From Dongia rigui (GTDB lineage Bacteria > Pseudomonadota > Alphaproteobacteria > Dongiales > Dongiaceae), in NCBI RefSeq assembly GCF_034044635.1, contig NZ_JAXCLX010000004.1, positions 124,001 through 188,000 on the forward strand: a stretch of 64,000 bases of DNA, written 5' to 3'. Positions 8,947 through 17,754 of the stretch are shown piece by piece (the first letter of the stretch is position 1; every line of letters begins with the position of its first letter). The notes below the pieces were generated by a model that worked only from the letters and a program-made list of their open reading frames with translations, did no database searches and was not told the origin of the DNA. Made by a program: the position numbers and the translations under genes.

Positions 8947-10140
8947 ATGAGCTATCAGCCAGGCCGGCAGTTCCTGAATATTCCGGGGCCGACCAATATT
9001 CCGGAGCGTGTGCTGCGTGCCATCGCGGCACCGGTGCTCGACCACCGCGGTCCGGAATTCGCCCAGCTGGCGACCGAAGTGCTGGCGCGCATCAAGCCGA
9101 TCTTCAAGACGACGCAGCCGGTGCTGATCTTCCCGGCGTCAGGCACGGGGGCTTGGGAATCGGCCCTTGTCAACACGCTCTCTCCAGGTGACACGGTGCT
9201 GGGCTTTGACAGCGGCCAGTTCGCGCTGCTGTGGACCCAGATGGCGAAGAAGCTGGGCCTGCAGGTGCAGACAATCGCCACCGACTGGCGCCGCGCGCCG
9301 GACCCGGTTGCGATCGAGGCAGCCCTTGCCGAGGATCGCGAAAAGAAGATCAAGGCCGTGCTGCTGGTCCACAATGAAACCGCCAATGGCTGCATGATGC
9401 GGGTCGCCGAGATCCGTCAGGCGATCGACCGCGTCGGTCACCCGGCGCTGCTGCTGGTCGATACGATTTCATCGCTGGGCAGCGCCGATTTTCGCATGGA
9501 TGAATGGGGCGTCGACGTCTCCATCGGCGGGTCGCAAAAGGGGCTGATGCTGCCAGCGGGCCTTGCGTTCTGTGCGGTCAGTCCGAAGGCTGTGGCGGCA
9601 TCGAAGCATGCCAAGCTGCCGCGCGCCTTCTGGGATTGGGAGCCGTTGGTCGCCAATACCGGCGGCAATTTTCCTTACACGCCGGCCTGCAACCTGTTCT
9701 TTGGCCTCAGGGAGGCGCTCAATCTCATCGATGCAGAGGGGTTGGAGAACGTCTTTGCCCGCCATGCGCGCCATGCCGAAGCAACGCGCCGTGCCATTCG
9801 CGGCTGGGGTTTGGAGATCGTCTGTGCCGAGCCCAAGGATTACAGCCGATCAATCACCGCAGCCTTCATGCCGGAGGGATACTCGGCCGACGGCTTCCGC
9901 AAGCTGGTGCTGGAGCGATTCAACATGCCGCTCGGCGGCGGCCTGGGTCGGCTGTCCGACAAGGCCTTTCGCATCGGGCATCTGGGCGATACCAACGATC
10001 TGATGCTGGGCGGCGCGCTGTTTGGCGTCGAAATGGGCCTTGGCGCTGCCAAGATCCCGCACAAGGCAGGCGGGGTCCAAGAAGCATTGAACTATCTGGC
10101 CGATCAATCGGGTGGTGCTGCTCGGCTCGCTGCCGAATAG
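8947..10140 (+). CDS. class V PLP-dependent aminotransferase (serine--glyoxylate type)
   Basis: The protein begins GRQFLNIPGPTNIPERVLRA, the signature start of the serine-glyoxylate/alanine-glyoxylate aminotransferase family, and is the usual length (397 aa). The PLP lysine lies in IGGSQKGLMLPAGLA, preceded by LLVDTISSLGSADFRMDEW with the cofactor-binding Asp. The C-terminal substrate Arg region LGRLSDKAFRIGHLGD is intact. Family members transfer the amino group of serine, alanine or aspartate to glyoxylate or a related oxo-acid. The ATG at 8947 has GGGGAGAG a few nt upstream; an upstream start at 8860 has no ribosome-binding site. Its neighbours, an acyl-CoA synthetase and a deacetylase, suggest amine or amino acid catabolism. 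Confidence 0.9.
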   Translation: MSYQPGRQFLNIPGPTNIPERVLRAIAAPVLDHRGPEFAQLATEVLARIKPIFKTTQPVLIFPASGTGAWESALVNTLSPGDTVLGFDSGQFALLWTQMAKKLGLQVQTIATDWRRAPDPVAIEAALAEDREKKIKAVLLVHNETANGCMMRVAEIRQAIDRVGHPALLLVDTISSLGSADFRMDEWGVDVSIGGSQKGLMLPAGLAFCAVSPKAVAASKHAKLPRAFWDWEPLVANTGGNFPYTPACNLFFGLREALNLIDAEGLENVFARHARHAEATRRAIRGWGLEIVCAEPKDYSRSITAAFMPEGYSADGFRKLVLERFNMPLGGGLGRLSDKAFRIGHLGDTNDLMLGGALFGVEMGLGAAKIPHKAGGVQEALNYLADQSGGAARLAAE

Positions 10141-10155
10141 CACTTGCCTTGCCGA

Positions 10156-10208
10156 CATGACCCGGCCGATGCTGCGACCCCGAAGATCGCAGCGAAGGCC
10201 GGGTCATG
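10156..10208 (+). promoter_or_regulatory. long hairpin enclosing a ribosome-binding site and start codon
   Basis: Two perfect nested stems are visible. The outer arms CATGACCCGGCC (10156-10167) and GGCCGGGTCATG (10197-10208) pair over 12 bp. The inner arms GCTGCGA (10171-10177) and TCGCAGC (10187-10193) pair over 7 bp around a 9-nt loop, with a symmetric 3-nt internal loop between the stems. The last three bases of the right arm are the ATG of the downstream deacetylase gene, and its GAAGG ribosome-binding site is also inside the structure. No T-tract follows. It could limit translation, act as an operator in DNA form, or end the upstream transcript. Confidence 0.65.
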
Positions 10209-11225
10209 CAGGTATTCTTCTCCGACGTGCAATTGCGGCATGCACCGCGTGAATTTTTGGTGCGCGGACAATGGAAACCGTGCCCCGAGAAGCCGGAGCG
10301 CGCGACAGCGCTAAAAGAGGCGTTGCTCGCTGCCGGTCATCGATTGGATGCCCCGCCGGCCGGTGACCGTTCAGCCATCGCCGCCATTCATGATCACCGC
10401 TATCTGGCTTTCCTCGAAACCGGGCATGAGCGGTGGCGGCAATTGCCGGGTGCCGCCGAGACCATTGTTCCCAATATCCATCCGAATAGCCGCGATGTGG
10501 GCTATCCTCGGTCCATCGTCGGTCAGGCGGGATATCACATGGCTGATACAGCTTGCCCGATCGACGGGGACAGTCTGCCCGCCATTCTCGCCAGTGCCGA
10601 TTGCGCCATTGCGGCGGCCAAAAGAGTGCTTGCCGCAGGCGGGGCAGCCTATGCGTTGTGCCGCCCGCCCGGGCATCACGCCTTTGCCGACATGGCCGGC
10701 GGCTTCTGCTTCGTCAACAACAGTGCCGTCGCCGCGCAATTGCTGCGCAGCAAGTATGGCAAGGTTGCGGTGGTGGATGTCGACCTGCATCACGGCAATG
10801 GCACGCAGGGCATATTCTATGGCCGGGGCGACGTCCTCACCGTATCGGTTCATGCCGACCCTGCCGATTTCTATCCGTTCTTCTGGGGGCATGCCGCGGA
10901 GATCGGCGAAGGCGAGGGGCTGGGTGCTAACCTCAACTTGCCGTTGCCGTTGGGCAGTGGCGACGACGCCTTCCTGGCTGCGCTGGATGTCGGCTTAAAC
11001 AAGGTGCGGGCGTTTGGTGCCGAGGCCCTGGTTGTCGCTTTGGGGCTGGATGCCTTTGAGGGCGATCCGTTCGCCGGGCTGGCCGTTACCGAGGCTGGAT
11101 TTCGTCGTATCGCCGGGAAGCTGGCAACGCTGAAACTGCCCAGCGTGTTGGTCCAGGAAGGCGGCTATCTCTGTCCGGAACTCGGGCGCAATCTCGCGGC
11201 ATTTCTTGATGGGTTTGCTGGATGA
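10206..11225 (+). CDS. acetylpolyamine amidohydrolase / histone-deacetylase family protein
   Basis: A 339-residue zinc deacetylase of the class II HDAC/AphA type. The start MQVFFSDVQLRHAPREFLVRG is typical of bacterial acetylpolyamine amidohydrolases. The catalytic His pair is in RPPGHHAF, the zinc ligands are the Asp and His in VVDVDLHHGNGTQG and the Asp in LGLDAFEGDP, and the C-terminal transition-state region appears as VQEGGYL. An E/Y position near VQEGGY is Tyr as expected. It likely removes acetyl groups from polyamines or other short amines. The gene is 65 nt downstream of the aminotransferase and its initiation region is folded into a 53-nt hairpin. Confidence 0.9.
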   Translation: MQVFFSDVQLRHAPREFLVRGQWKPCPEKPERATALKEALLAAGHRLDAPPAGDRSAIAAIHDHRYLAFLETGHERWRQLPGAAETIVPNIHPNSRDVGYPRSIVGQAGYHMADTACPIDGDSLPAILASADCAIAAAKRVLAAGGAAYALCRPPGHHAFADMAGGFCFVNNSAVAAQLLRSKYGKVAVVDVDLHHGNGTQGIFYGRGDVLTVSVHADPADFYPFFWGHAAEIGEGEGLGANLNLPLPLGSGDDAFLAALDVGLNKVRAFGAEALVVALGLDAFEGDPFAGLAVTEAGFRRIAGKLATLKLPSVLVQEGGYLCPELGRNLAAFLDGFAG

Positions 11226-11247
11226 GCCGCGTCAGCAAAGGCGGCTC
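11224..11247. terminator. hairpin between convergent deacetylase and histidine kinase genes
   Basis: GAGCCGC (11224-11230) pairs perfectly with GCGGCTC (11241-11247) around a 10-nt loop. The left arm overlaps the TGA of the deacetylase and the loop contains the stop of the opposing kinase, so one element could serve both strands. There is no T-run on either side. Confidence 0.4.
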
Positions 11248-12752
11248 GGCGGAATATGCAGGCCGACTTTGGTGCCGTAATCCGGCTGGCTGATCAGGCT
11301 GAGGCGACCGCCATGCAATTCCGCCAGGCGTCGCGAAAGCGCAAGGCCAAGGCCCGTGCCACCATAGCGGCGCGCGCGATGCGATTCCGCCTGGACGAAA
11401 GGCTCGAGAACCCGGTCGATGTCCTTTTCCGGGATGCCGATGCCGTTGTCTTCGATCTCGATGACGAGATCGCTGCCTTCTTGGCGATAGGCGCGCAAGG
11501 TGATCCTGCCGCCGGCAGGCGTGAACTTGACCGCGTTCGAGAGCAGATTGACCAGGATCTGGCGGGTCAGGCGCTGATCGACCAGGACCAGCGGCAGATC
11601 ATTGGGTATTTCGCTGGACAGCGAGAGCTCGCCGCCACGTATGCGGTCCTGAAAAGCGCGCAGGACCGGGTCGCACAGCATCGGGATCGAGATCTCTTCC
11701 TCGTTGAGGTGCAGCCGCCCGGACTCGATCTTGGAGAGATCGAGGATGTCGTTGATCATGGTGAGGAGATGATTGGCGCTCTCCCGAATGTCACCGGCAT
11801 ATTCGTTCGCGCGCCCATGGGACGGCATTTCGGCGACCTGTCGCGCCAGCAGATCGGCAAATCCGATGATTGAATTGAGCGGCGTGCGCAATTCGTGGCT
11901 CATATTGGCAAGGAAGTCGGACTTGGCCCGATTGGCGATTTCGGCGGCTTCCTTGGCCAGGATCAACGAGTGCTCGCGGCGAACGAGAACGGTTATGTCA
12001 TTGGCCGTGCCACGGAAGCCAGTATGGGCGCCGGTTGCGGCGGAAAAGGTCGGCACGCCGCTCAGCAGGAAAAGGCGCGCCTCGCCCGATTTGGTCAGCG
12101 CTTCAAAGCGGTGATCGCGAAACGGCGTCATCGGAACAAAGCGCTGCCGCAAGGCGATGGTGCCGGCTTCGCTGTCGGCCAGGCAGTCGAGCGGTCGCCC
12201 GGCCAGCTCCTGGGGCAGGTACCCGAGTATCTTTGTGATACGGTCCGACAGCATGGTGACGTTGAGATCCGGATCGATCTCCCAGACCCAGTCGGAGGTC
12301 AGCCGGACGATATCGTCGAAGCGCTCCTGCGCCATGGCAAGGTCGGCAGAGATCTTTGCCGTCGCATCGACCGGCGCAATCAGGCCGGCAAGGCCGATGG
12401 CCTTGCCTTGCTTGTCCGCCAGGGGAACATGGTGGGCATGCAAGGTCTGTGTCTGGCCGTCGAGTGTCACGGCGATATCCCGGCGCACGACGCGGTCGCG
12501 GTCTTCGGCTTCACGGAGGAGCGTATTGATCGGCAGCAGTTCGACGACACCGTCGCGCAGCGCCAGGCGCTCCCCCAGTTGGCGATAGGGCAGGTTGGAC
12601 CAGGTCAGACGGCCGTCCTTGTCTACCAGATAGAGTGGCGACGTGAAGTCGAACAGCCGTTGCGCGAATATCTGCTTGATCTGTTCGGCGGTTGGCTGGC
12701 GGGAGACAACCGGCTCTGGCTTGACCAGACGGAGTTTGTCTCGCATGCCCAC
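11232..12752 (-). CDS. soluble PAS-domain sensor histidine kinase
   Basis: A 506-residue kinase without membrane segments. Residues about 25-130 and 140-260 are two PAS domains ([16 protein letters not shown] and [18 protein letters not shown]). Then comes HisKA with the phospho-accepting His in [18 protein letters not shown] near residue 290. The HATPase domain follows, with [12 protein letters not shown] (N and G1 boxes) and [20 protein letters not shown] (G2 box). No receiver domain or cognate regulator gene is adjacent. It starts 1 nt after the stop of the DUF2336 gene, so the two are certainly co-transcribed. The signal is presumably cytoplasmic (inference from the lack of transmembrane helices). 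Confidence 0.92.
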   Translation of the reverse strand: MGMRDKLRLVKPEPVVSRQPTAEQIKQIFAQRLFDFTSPLYLVDKDGRLTWSNLPYRQLGERLALRDGVVELLPINTLLREAEDRDRVVRRDIAVTLDGQTQTLHAHHVPLADKQGKAIGLAGLIAPVDATAKISADLAMAQERFDDIVRLTSDWVWEIDPDLNVTMLSDRITKILGYLPQELAGRPLDCLADSEAGTIALRQRFVPMTPFRDHRFEALTKSGEARLFLLSGVPTFSAATGAHTGFRGTANDITVLVRREHSLILAKEAAEIANRAKSDFLANMSHELRTPLNSIIGFADLLARQVAEMPSHGRANEYAGDIRESANHLLTMINDILDLSKIESGRLHLNEEEISIPMLCDPVLRAFQDRIRGGELSLSSEIPNDLPLVLVDQRLTRQILVNLLSNAVKFTPAGGRITLRAYRQEGSDLVIEIEDNGIGIPEKDIDRVLEPFVQAESHRARRYGGTGLGLALSRRLAELHGGRLSLISQPDYGTKVGLHIPPSRLC

Positions 12753-12753
12753 C

Positions 12754-13878
12754 TCAGCGCGACTGGTTTTCCAGTCGCCGGATGGATTTCAGGAAGAATG
12801 GATTGATCTTCCAGCGTTCCACCACCTTGCGTGCCGTGTCCGGCTTCAAGCGGTCAAACATTTCCATCGATCGCGACAGTTGATAGGGATTGTTGGCGAG
12901 CTCAGTCGGTCGTGCCCGCTGCAGCATCAGGAACAGCGCCGTGAAATCCGTTCGGTTGATATTGCTTGCTCGGCAGGCAATGACGAGGCCTTCGCCGCCA
13001 TCTTCGTAGATTAGCTTGCGCGCGATCTGCGGGCGCAGCCCGATCATTTGCGCCAGCATGGCCTCGAACAAGGCGATTTCACCGCGGCGTAGCGTCTTGA
13101 CCAGCATGTCGGCCGTCAGCTCAGCACGCTTGGCCAACTGCTCGGCGAGCGCCATCGCGGCGTCTTCGGCGCGCGTGCTGCTCTCGCCATCGTGATCGGC
13201 GATGTCTTCCGCAACCTTTGCGACGGTCAAATCCAAAGTCGCCTTGTCTACCGGATAGTGCTCGATGATGTACTGACGCAGCGCCGCCGAGACCCAGACA
13301 TACATTTTCTTGGACAGATCGACGGGCAGGTCTTTGCGGCGCAGCAGCGGTTCCTGGAACTCGTCGACACTTTCCGACTGCTGCACCAGATAGGACATGG
13401 TGGCTTCGGTGATTTGGGAACCGTGGTTTTCCAGCAGCGTCTTGATCACATCGACTGAATTGGTGCCGACCAGTGCGTCGCTGACGACCGTGCTGACACT
13501 GCGGCGCATGGCGATCGCCAAGCGATGGCTGAGTGTGCGATGGCGCACGATCTCGACGAGGTCCTCGTCACTCAGAAGATCGCTTTTGAGGAGAACCGGA
13601 GACGCGATATCGAAATCATCATTGCCGAGGAGATTGACGATCTCATGCGGCGCGTTCGGCGATTGCGACAGCTTCTCGGCAAGCGCTTTGCGAATGGGGC
13701 GCGCCACATCCTGAATCAGCTTCTTCAAGATGTCGTTCATCAAGGCCTTTTCCTGCAACGTCAGGATACGGCCGGAATCGTCCATCAAATCGCCGATGGC
13801 AGTGACAAGGCTGGACCGCCCCTGGCTGGACTTGTCCCGGGCGAGATCGACCAGCATGCGAACGTCGGTGGCGATCAA
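12754..13878 (-). CDS. DUF2336 domain protein
   Basis: An alpha-helical, charged protein that matches my memory of DUF2336 proteins, common in Alphaproteobacteria: an N-terminal [20 protein letters not shown] segment, repeated short helices resembling HEAT-like units ([23 protein letters not shown], and [22 protein letters not shown] repeats) and a C-terminal region with KIN-FFLKSI. The biochemical role of the family is not settled as far as I know. The frame opens with TTG at 13878, which has GAGAAG close upstream; ATG at 13857 is an alternative (367 residues). It is the first gene of a two-gene unit with the PAS histidine kinase, suggesting it modulates or reports on that kinase (inference). 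Confidence 0.75.
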   Translation of the reverse strand: MIATDVRMLVDLARDKSSQGRSSLVTAIGDLMDDSGRILTLQEKALMNDILKKLIQDVARPIRKALAEKLSQSPNAPHEIVNLLGNDDFDIASPVLLKSDLLSDEDLVEIVRHRTLSHRLAIAMRRSVSTVVSDALVGTNSVDVIKTLLENHGSQITEATMSYLVQQSESVDEFQEPLLRRKDLPVDLSKKMYVWVSAALRQYIIEHYPVDKATLDLTVAKVAEDIADHDGESSTRAEDAAMALAEQLAKRAELTADMLVKTLRRGEIALFEAMLAQMIGLRPQIARKLIYEDGGEGLVIACRASNINRTDFTALFLMLQRARPTELANNPYQLSRSMEMFDRLKPDTARKVVERWKINPFFLKSIRRLENQSR

Positions 13879-14207
13879 TGGGCTTCTCGTATGCGTGTTG
13901 TTCGGTTGTCGCAGATCTGCGTCAGGAACGCGCAGTCGGCAGTTTCTTTTGATCTGAAAACGATAGGGGCAGGATCGTTACTAGAATGTTAAATTCGGGG
14001 TCCGGCGCTGCCATTATGGTGTGAGCGCAGAATTGTGTCGAAGCCAGTCCCCATGCCATGACGTCCCTGGCTGGCGGTATTTTTAGATAATTGTATCAGT
14101 TAGTTGCTGCGCCAGGATGAATGGCCTGCAGAGGGCTCGGTAGGCCCCCCACTTCTTCCGGAAGCGGAATTTTTTCATCCGATCGGATAAGTATCACGAT
14201 TGAGCGC
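13879..14207. other. intergenic region between radC and the DUF2336 gene
   Basis: No convincing gene is present in these 329 nt. The right end contains two perfect short palindromes, ATCCGATCGGAT (14177-14188) and TGAGCGCTCA (14201-14210), the latter overlapping the radC stop. The left part should contain the promoter of the DUF2336-kinase unit. AGCCAG and CTGGCT arms near 14050-14080 are followed by TATTTTT on the plus strand, but no plus-strand gene ends there. Confidence 0.5.
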
Positions 14208-14939
14208 TCAAGTGCGTCGGCGCTTTGCCGCTTCCATATAGCCCATGGAGCGGAGCGAGGCGTGGCCCTTGCGGCCGATGATGATGTGGTCATGAACCTG
14301 GACGCCGACGGGGTCCAGGGCCTGTTGGATGGCGTGAGTCATCTCGATGTCATCGCGCGATGGGGTCGGGTCGCCCGTCGGATGGTTGTGCGCCATGATG
14401 ATGGACGTAGCCCCCAGCGTGAGCGTGCGTTTCACCACTTCACGCACATAGACCGGCGCGTGATTGACCGTGCCCCGGCTCTGCACTTCGTCGGCGATAA
14501 GCGCGTTCTTGCCGTCGAGGAACAGCAGGCGAAACTGTTCATTCTGTTCATGCGCCATGACCGAGTGGCAGTATTCCAACACCGCCTTCCAGGACGATAG
14601 AACCGGCTTGTCCAGCACCTGCTGGCGCTGCATCAGCAGCGCGGCGGCCTGGACCGTCTTGATGGCGACGGCGCTGTTCTCCTTGATGCCGGAAATCTCC
14701 ATGAGCTGTGCTGGATCCGCGGCCATGACGCCCGCAAAGCTGCCGAAACGCTGAATGAGATCCTTGGCGAGCGGCTTCACGTCCCGCTGCGGTATGGCGA
14801 GATAGAGCAACAGTTCCAGCAGCTCGTATTCGGCCAGCGCATCAGCGCCGCCGGCCAGAAAGCGCTCGCGCAGCCGTTGGCGATGGCCGTGATAATGCGG
14901 CTTCTCGGACTGGACTTCGGTATTGGCCTTAGGCGGCAT
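14208..14939 (-). CDS. radC: RadC family protein (JAB/MPN domain)
   Basis: A 243-residue protein with a helix-hairpin-helix region (PHYHGHRQRLRERFLAGG and LMEISGIKENSAVAIK) and a C-terminal JAB metalloprotease-like domain. The metal motif is intact as IMAHNHPTGDPTPSRDD, preceded by the conserved Glu region NEQFRLLFLDGKN. RadC was named for DNA repair, although its actual activity remains disputed. The frame extends to a TTG at 14954, but the ATG at 14939 overlaps the last 11 nt of the map gene (the map TAA lies inside the radC start region), which indicates translational coupling. The C terminus ends AAKRRRT. Confidence 0.93.
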   Translation of the reverse strand: MPPKANTEVQSEKPHYHGHRQRLRERFLAGGADALAEYELLELLLYLAIPQRDVKPLAKDLIQRFGSFAGVMAADPAQLMEISGIKENSAVAIKTVQAAALLMQRQQVLDKPVLSSWKAVLEYCHSVMAHEQNEQFRLLFLDGKNALIADEVQSRGTVNHAPVYVREVVKRTLTLGATSIIMAHNHPTGDPTPSRDDIEMTHAIQQALDPVGVQVHDHIIIGRKGHASLRSMGYMEAAKRRRT

Positions 14940-15753
14940 AGGGCGGTCGATCAAGTCCCGCCGGTGACGTGGTGAAGATCTCGACGCCGGTTTCGGTCAC
15001 ACCGACCGTGTGCTCGAACTGGGCCGACAGCTTCTTGTCGCGTGTCACCGCGGTCCAGCCATCGTCGAGGATCTTCACCTGCCAGGTGCCGGCATTGATC
15101 ATCGGCTCGACGGTGAAGAACATACCCGGTTTGATTTCGGGGCCGGTGCCCTTGCGGCCGAAATGGAGGACCGAGGGTGAATCATGGAAGACCTTGCCGA
15201 TGCCGTGACCGCAGAAATCGCGCACGACCGAGAACTTCTGCTTTTCGGCAAAGCTTTGGATGGCGTAGCCGACATCGCCGAGGGTAGCACCGGGCTGTGC
15301 CGCCTCGATGCCGCGCATCATGGCTTCATAAGTGACGTCGGTGAGGCGTTGCGCCTGAACGCCCACTTTGCCGACATTGTACATGCGGCTGGTGTCGCCA
15401 TGCCAACCATCAAGGATCACGGTGACGTCGATATTGATTGTATCGCCGTCCTGGAGCTTCTTCGCGCCGGGAATGCCATGGCAAACGACGTGATTGATCG
15501 ATGTACAGATCGACTTTGGAAAGCCGCGATAATTGAGCGGTGCCGGGATCGCTTTTCGCTCAACGATGAAGTCGTGGCACAACTTGTCGAGCGCCTCGGT
15601 CGACACGCCGGGGATCACATAGGGCGTGATGAAATCGAGCGTTTCGGCGGCAAGCCGGCCAGCCTTGCGCATGGCGGCAAAGTCAGGCGCCTTGTGCAGC
15701 TTGATCTTCTCGCCGTCGTCGATCCAATCGCTCTCTACGTCCTTCTTCTGCAT
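14929..15753 (-). CDS. map: type I methionine aminopeptidase
   Basis: This cytoplasmic metalloenzyme removes the initiator methionine from nascent proteins. The pita-bread fold motifs are all present: NYRGFPKSICTSINHVVCHG, INIDVTVILDGWHGDTSRM with the two metal Asp residues, the His/Glu motif RDFCGHGIGKVFHDSP, MFFTVEPMIN and the final Glu in AQFEHTVGVTETG. The 274-residue form starting at the ATG at 15753 fits the family; a TTG at 15780 gives a short extension. An N-terminal segment of about 25 charged residues precedes the domain. The gene precedes and overlaps radC. Confidence 0.95.
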   Translation of the reverse strand: MQKKDVESDWIDDGEKIKLHKAPDFAAMRKAGRLAAETLDFITPYVIPGVSTEALDKLCHDFIVERKAIPAPLNYRGFPKSICTSINHVVCHGIPGAKKLQDGDTINIDVTVILDGWHGDTSRMYNVGKVGVQAQRLTDVTYEAMMRGIEAAQPGATLGDVGYAIQSFAEKQKFSVVRDFCGHGIGKVFHDSPSVLHFGRKGTGPEIKPGMFFTVEPMINAGTWQVKILDDGWTAVTRDKKLSAQFEHTVGVTETGVEIFTTSPAGLDRPPYAA

Positions 15754-15852
15754 GGGCCGCTTCGCTTGTCCTGAAATCAATGAATAGAGTTAACGATAGA
15801 TACGCCCCGACCGGAAGCGGCGCAACCCCCGGCACCATCCGCCGCGCTTTCC

Positions 15853-16557
15853 TCATTCATTCAAAGTTATTGATTTCACTAAGGAAATTTCTGTTGGCGT
15901 AACTTCACAAGCGTAACTGAGAATTTCGACGCCCGAATTTCGCGCCTGGATGAGGGTCTCTGCATAGGCGGGATCGATGTCCTGGGCGATGCGCATCTCG
16001 GGGCAATCGCCGCGTTGGGCCAGAAAGACGAGCACCGCGCGGTGGCCCAACGCTTTGGCGGACATCAGCGCGCGCAGATGCTTGGCGCCGCGCTCGGTCC
16101 GTGAGTCTGGAAATTCGGCAAGCCCCTTTGCGCGGGACAGGGTGACACTCTTCACCTCGAGAAATGTCAGTTGGCCGTCATCGGCAGTATGGCAGAAATC
16201 GAACCGCGTGCCGGCGCCAAAAGTCACTTCGGGACGCCAGCCGCCGGCTGCCGGCAAGACGGCGATGACGCCCCTGGCCAAGGCTTCAGCAACGATCCGG
16301 TTGGCATAACCGGTATTGATGCCGACTTTGGCGCCATCCGCCGTTTCGACGATTTCCCAGCCGAAATCGAGTTTGCGGCCCTTGGCGGTTTTGGCCGAGA
16401 GCCAGCAAGGGGATCCTGGCGCGGCAAGACCCAGCATCGAACCCGGATTTGGGCAGTGCGCCACGACCGTTCGCCCGTCCGGCAACAGCATATCGGCCAG
16501 AAACCGCTTGTAGCGGCGCACCAGGCGGGCGGGTTGGAGCGGTGGATCGAATTGCAT
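15853..16557 (-). CDS. sfsA: SfsA family DNA-binding / nuclease-like protein
   Basis: A 234-residue SfsA protein. It begins with the OB-like N-terminal domain (ARLVRRYKRFLADMLLPDGRTVVAHCPNPG) and continues with a PD-(D/E)XK-like nuclease core, including FLEVKSVTL, FPDSRTERGAKHL and VFLAQRGDC. Originally linked to sugar fermentation in E. coli, its natural substrate is uncertain. The frame is open to 16641, but the ATG at 16555-16557 starts exactly at the family N terminus MQFDPPLQPARL. About 100 nt separates it from map, which lies further along on the same strand, and it is divergent from the small lipoprotein gene. Confidence 0.92.
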   Translation of the reverse strand: MQFDPPLQPARLVRRYKRFLADMLLPDGRTVVAHCPNPGSMLGLAAPGSPCWLSAKTAKGRKLDFGWEIVETADGAKVGINTGYANRIVAEALARGVIAVLPAAGGWRPEVTFGAGTRFDFCHTADDGQLTFLEVKSVTLSRAKGLAEFPDSRTERGAKHLRALMSAKALGHRAVLVFLAQRGDCPEMRIAQDIDPAYAETLIQARNSGVEILSYACEVTPTEISLVKSITLNE

Positions 16558-16658
16558 GGCTGCGACGTTCTGCCGTCTGAAAATCGGGTTGCGGGCTGCC
16601 CTTGTTGCATCAGGCGGGCATTCCCGGCAAGTTACCGCCACTTTCGATAAGGAATTCC

Positions 16659-16976
16659 ATGATGCGTCGTTTCTTCCTTCTTGCCGCGACCCTGGGACTG
16701 CTCAATGGCTGTTCCTATTTCGACCAGGGCAGCACTTGGACAAAGCCCGGCGTGGACCCGGACCAGGCCCGGACCGATCTCGATGCCTGCGAGGCGGAGG
16801 CGAGATCCCAGACCAAGGTCGACCGTGGCATCGACCAGGATATCGCGGCGACCCAAGGGGGCGGGGCCTTCGGCGACCCGCTGGCCGATAGCGGCATGTC
16901 CGGCTACCAATCGGAAAAGCGTTATGACGATGTCGTCAAGGAATGCATGCAGGCCTTTGGCTATGTGCGGCAATAG
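16659..16976 (+). CDS. small lipoprotein of unknown function
   Basis: A 105-residue protein with a short signal peptide (RRFFLLAATLGLLNGC) in which the Cys at about residue 18 is a lipobox cysteine. The mature part is acidic and polar, with a DPDQARTDLDACEAEARS helix and a Gly-rich loop, and contains two further cysteines (DACEAE and KECMQAFGY) that could form a disulfide. I do not recognise a named family; glycine-zipper-less short lipoproteins with this C-x(n)-ECMQxxGY ending are common in Proteobacteria. AAGGAA lies 4-7 nt before the paired ATG codons at 16659 and 16662. It precedes cinA by 9 nt. Confidence 0.75.
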   Translation: MMRRFFLLAATLGLLNGCSYFDQGSTWTKPGVDPDQARTDLDACEAEARSQTKVDRGIDQDIAATQGGGAFGDPLADSGMSGYQSEKRYDDVVKECMQAFGYVRQ

Positions 16977-16985
16977 AGGGCCAAC

Positions 16986-17747
16986 ATGAGCGACGTTAAG
17001 ATCGTTACCGCGGCCGTTGTTGTCATCGGCAATGAAATTCTGTCCGGCCGGACCAAGGATCTCAACCTGGGCTATATCGCGGCGGGCCTGACCGGGATCG
17101 GCATTCGCCTGACCGAAGGGCGTTTCATCCCGGACGTCGAAGCCACGATCATCGCGACGGTGAACGAGCTGCGCGCCCGGCATGACTATGTCTTCACGAC
17201 CGGCGGCATCGGGCCGACGCATGACGACATTACGGCAGCCGCCATTGCCAAGGCATTCGGCGTTCCGCTGATCCTGCACCCGGTTGCGGCGCGGCTCCTC
17301 TCCGATCATTACGGGCCCGAGAACCTTACCGAGGCACGCATGCGCATGGCGCACACGCCGGAAGGGGCGGAGTTGATCGACAATCCCGTCTCGATCGCCC
17401 CCGGGATCAAGATCGGCAATGTTTTTGTCCTCGCTGGTGTGCCGCGCATCTGCCAAGCCATGTTCGATGGGCTCAAAGGAGGCCTGCGGGGCGGCGATCC
17501 GGTGCTATCGCGCACCGTATCCGGGTATATCGGCGAAGGCGTCATCGCCAAGGACCTCGGGGAACTGCAGGACCGGCATCCTGCTCTCGAGATCGGCTCT
17601 TATCCCTTCTTCCGTCAGGGCAAGTTCGGCGCCAGTTTCGTCATCCGCGGCACGGACAAGGCCGAGATCGACCGGGCCGCTGGAGCACTGCACGCCATCA
17701 TCAAGAAACTGGGCGCCGACCCGATCGAGGGCGAACCTGCTGGCTGA
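16986..17747 (+). CDS. CinA-like competence/damage-inducible protein A, molybdopterin-binding domain only
   Basis: The 253-residue protein matches the N-terminal MoaB/MogA-like domain of CinA: AAVVVIGNEILSGRTKD at the start, then DYVFTTGGIGPTHDDIT and the conserved N-P-V-S-I-A-P-G stretch and VLAGVPRICQAM. The C-terminal amidase (PncC) domain of long CinA proteins is absent. This short form is widespread in Alphaproteobacteria and the CinA family has ADP-ribose or NMN-related pyrophosphatase activity in the long forms. It is 9 nt downstream of the lipoprotein gene and converges with opgC; the stops are separated by 3 nt. Confidence 0.9.
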   Translation: MSDVKIVTAAVVVIGNEILSGRTKDLNLGYIAAGLTGIGIRLTEGRFIPDVEATIIATVNELRARHDYVFTTGGIGPTHDDITAAAIAKAFGVPLILHPVAARLLSDHYGPENLTEARMRMAHTPEGAELIDNPVSIAPGIKIGNVFVLAGVPRICQAMFDGLKGGLRGGDPVLSRTVSGYIGEGVIAKDLGELQDRHPALEIGSYPFFRQGKFGASFVIRGTDKAEIDRAAGALHAIIKKLGADPIEGEPAG

Positions 17748-17754
17748 CGCTCAG
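17744..17754. terminator. small dyad at the cinA/opgC convergent junction
   Basis: CTGA (17744-17747) and TCAG (17751-17754) flank CGC symmetrically and include both stop codons. Much of the symmetry follows automatically from two opposing TGA codons, so a terminator role is doubtful. Confidence 0.15.
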
